A stretch of 5,666 nucleotides of DNA from Spirochaetota bacterium (GTDB lineage Bacteria; Spirochaetota; Spirochaetia; SZUA-6): contig QNBI01000158.1 of the NCBI GenBank assembly GCA_003641675.1, forward strand, positions 1 through 5,666, given 5' to 3'. Positions 4,692 to 5,666 of this stretch are shown here, one piece after another (within the stretch, counting starts at the first letter, position 1; each line of letters begins with the position of its first letter). Under the pieces are notes generated by a model that made no database searches, had not been told where the DNA came from, and saw only the letters and a list, made by a program, of their open reading frames with translations. Made by a program: the position numbers and the translations under genes.

Positions 4692-5666
4692 ATGCTGGAG
4701 AAAATTGTAAAACGTGACGGCAGGATAGTTCCCTTTAATAAAGAAAAAATAGCATTCGCTGTTTTACAGGCAGCCATTGCGGTAGGTGGAAGGGATAAGG
4801 AAGAGGCTGAGAAGGTTGCTGACGAAGTCATTAAAATGCTTTCCCGAAAAAAGTACGGTAACAGCTATCCCACTGTAGAAGAAATACAGGATATGGTAGA
4901 GAAGGTTTTAATAGAGAGGGGGCATGCAAAGACCGCTAAAGCCTATATTGTATATAGATATGAGCATGCACTTAAACGGCAGGGCCAGAAAAGTCTTACC
5001 TATTCATCGGAGAATATTCCTTACAGAAAGCTCTGGCAGGCCCTTTCATGGGCTGTTGATAAAAAGTGTGTAACTCTTTCACAAATTGCGGAATATGTTG
5101 ACAGAAGAATGGACAGCGAGAGAGGATTCCCCGCACTTATAAAAGAATCGGAGGCATTTTATAAATCCCAGCTGGAGGAGGTGGAAAAGAGAATTCTGGA
5201 TGATATAGAGAGGATTAAGATAATTATTATTGCCGGGCCGTCCTCCTCCGGCAAAACAACAACAACAATAAAAATTACAGAGGGGCTTAAAAAAAGCGCG
5301 GATGTAGGATTTGTACCCCTAAATGTGGATAACTATTTCCTGGATTTAGATGATCAGCCCAAGGACACGACAGGGGATTATGATTATGAAACACCACAGG
5401 CTCTGGACCTAGAACTAATACGCAAACATTTAAATGCTCTCATAAATGGGGAGGAAGTGCCTGTTCCGAAGTACAATTTTAAAACAGGGAAGCGGGAAGG
5501 AGTTCTTGAAAAACTAAAACTAAAAAGTAACGATATTATACTTATAGATTCCCTCCATGGAATGTTTCCAGGGATAATGGAGGGAATAGATGATACCAAG
5601 AAGTTTAAGCTCTATATAGAAACGCTCTCACAGGTTAAGGATGAAAATCTCAGGTTTATTAAATGG
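4692..5666 (+). CDS. ATP-cone domain fused to uridine-kinase-like P-loop nucleoside kinase (partial, 3' end outside window)
   Basis: The frame is open from ATG 4692 to the right edge (325 codons, no stop), so the C-terminus is missing. Residues 1 to about 97 form an ATP-cone, the nucleotide-sensing module of ribonucleotide reductases and NrdR, starting with K-R-D-G-R-I-V-P-F-N and carrying the Y-P-T-V-E-E-I-Q-D-M-V-E block (59-70). After a helical linker (about 98-175) comes a uridine-kinase/phosphoribulokinase-type P-loop domain: hydrophobic strand, Walker A G-P-S-S-S-G-K-T at 182-189, D-N-Y-F at 213-216, D-Y-E-T-P-Q-A-L-D at 231-239, P-K-Y-N-F at 259-263 and a second strand I-I-L-I-D-S at 282-287. 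It probably phosphorylates a nucleoside, perhaps uridine, under control of adenine nucleotides; the substrate is inferred from family. It lies four bases after thrS without a strong RBS, suggesting translational coupling and shared T-box control. Confidence 0.88.
   Translation, partial: MLEKIVKRDGRIVPFNKEKIAFAVLQAAIAVGGRDKEEAEKVADEVIKMLSRKKYGNSYPTVEEIQDMVEKVLIERGHAKTAKAYIVYRYEHALKRQGQKSLTYSSENIPYRKLWQALSWAVDKKCVTLSQIAEYVDRRMDSERGFPALIKESEAFYKSQLEEVEKRILDDIERIKIIIIAGPSSSGKTTTTIKITEGLKKSADVGFVPLNVDNYFLDLDDQPKDTTGDYDYETPQALDLELIRKHLNALINGEEVPVPKYNFKTGKREGVLEKLKLKSNDIILIDSLHGMFPGIMEGIDDTKKFKLYIETLSQVKDENLRFIKW

Noticed and set aside
5384..5599. 71-codon minus-strand frame within the kinase gene
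   Set aside because: It is a shadow of the conserved kinase domain on the plus strand, with no RBS or family signature.

Overview
The window is one bacterial locus, AT-leaning by eye, with four complete protein genes, a fifth cut off by the right edge, and an 818-base regulatory region (2133-2950) between two divergently transcribed genes. The organism cannot be fixed from this sequence. The T-box leader in front of thrS is most typical of Firmicutes and a few other phyla. A ThrRS of about 580 residues without a TGS domain, heavy use of ATA/AGA/AGG codons and an ATP-cone-fused uridine kinase also fit other lineages; I lean weakly toward spirochaetes or a clostridium-like bacterium.

Left part (6-2132). 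A TetR-family repressor gene is followed 13 bases later by a small gene for a helical cytoplasmic protein of unknown function, so the two look like one operon. Facing them on the minus strand is a leuB-type 3-isopropylmalate dehydrogenase gene. It resembles the actinobacterial LeuB branch but carries an Ala-Pro-Lys-Tyr coenzyme loop like that of NADP-dependent isocitrate dehydrogenases. The unknown gene and leuB converge and overlap by 46 bases, with no terminator between them.

Middle (2133-2950). No convincing protein gene. From left to right it holds a leuB ribosome binding site and minus-strand promoter with a T-rich upstream tract; a plus-strand promoter with a perfect TATAAT box; a perfect 15-bp intrinsic terminator that could end a small RNA of about 85 nt carrying an anti-Shine-Dalgarno CACCUCCU; a set of GCTAATG direct and inverted repeats; the probable thrS promoter; and a complete threonine T-box riboswitch with stem I, stem II, a long stem III, antiterminator and terminator.

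Right part (2951-5666). thrS encodes an editing-competent threonyl-tRNA synthetase whose zinc and editing residues are all present but whose N-terminal TGS domain is absent. Four bases after it begins a gene for an ATP-cone domain fused to a uridine-kinase-like P-loop domain, which runs off the window. Both should be transcribed from the T-box promoter, so the nucleoside kinase is probably induced together with ThrRS when tRNA-Thr is uncharged.
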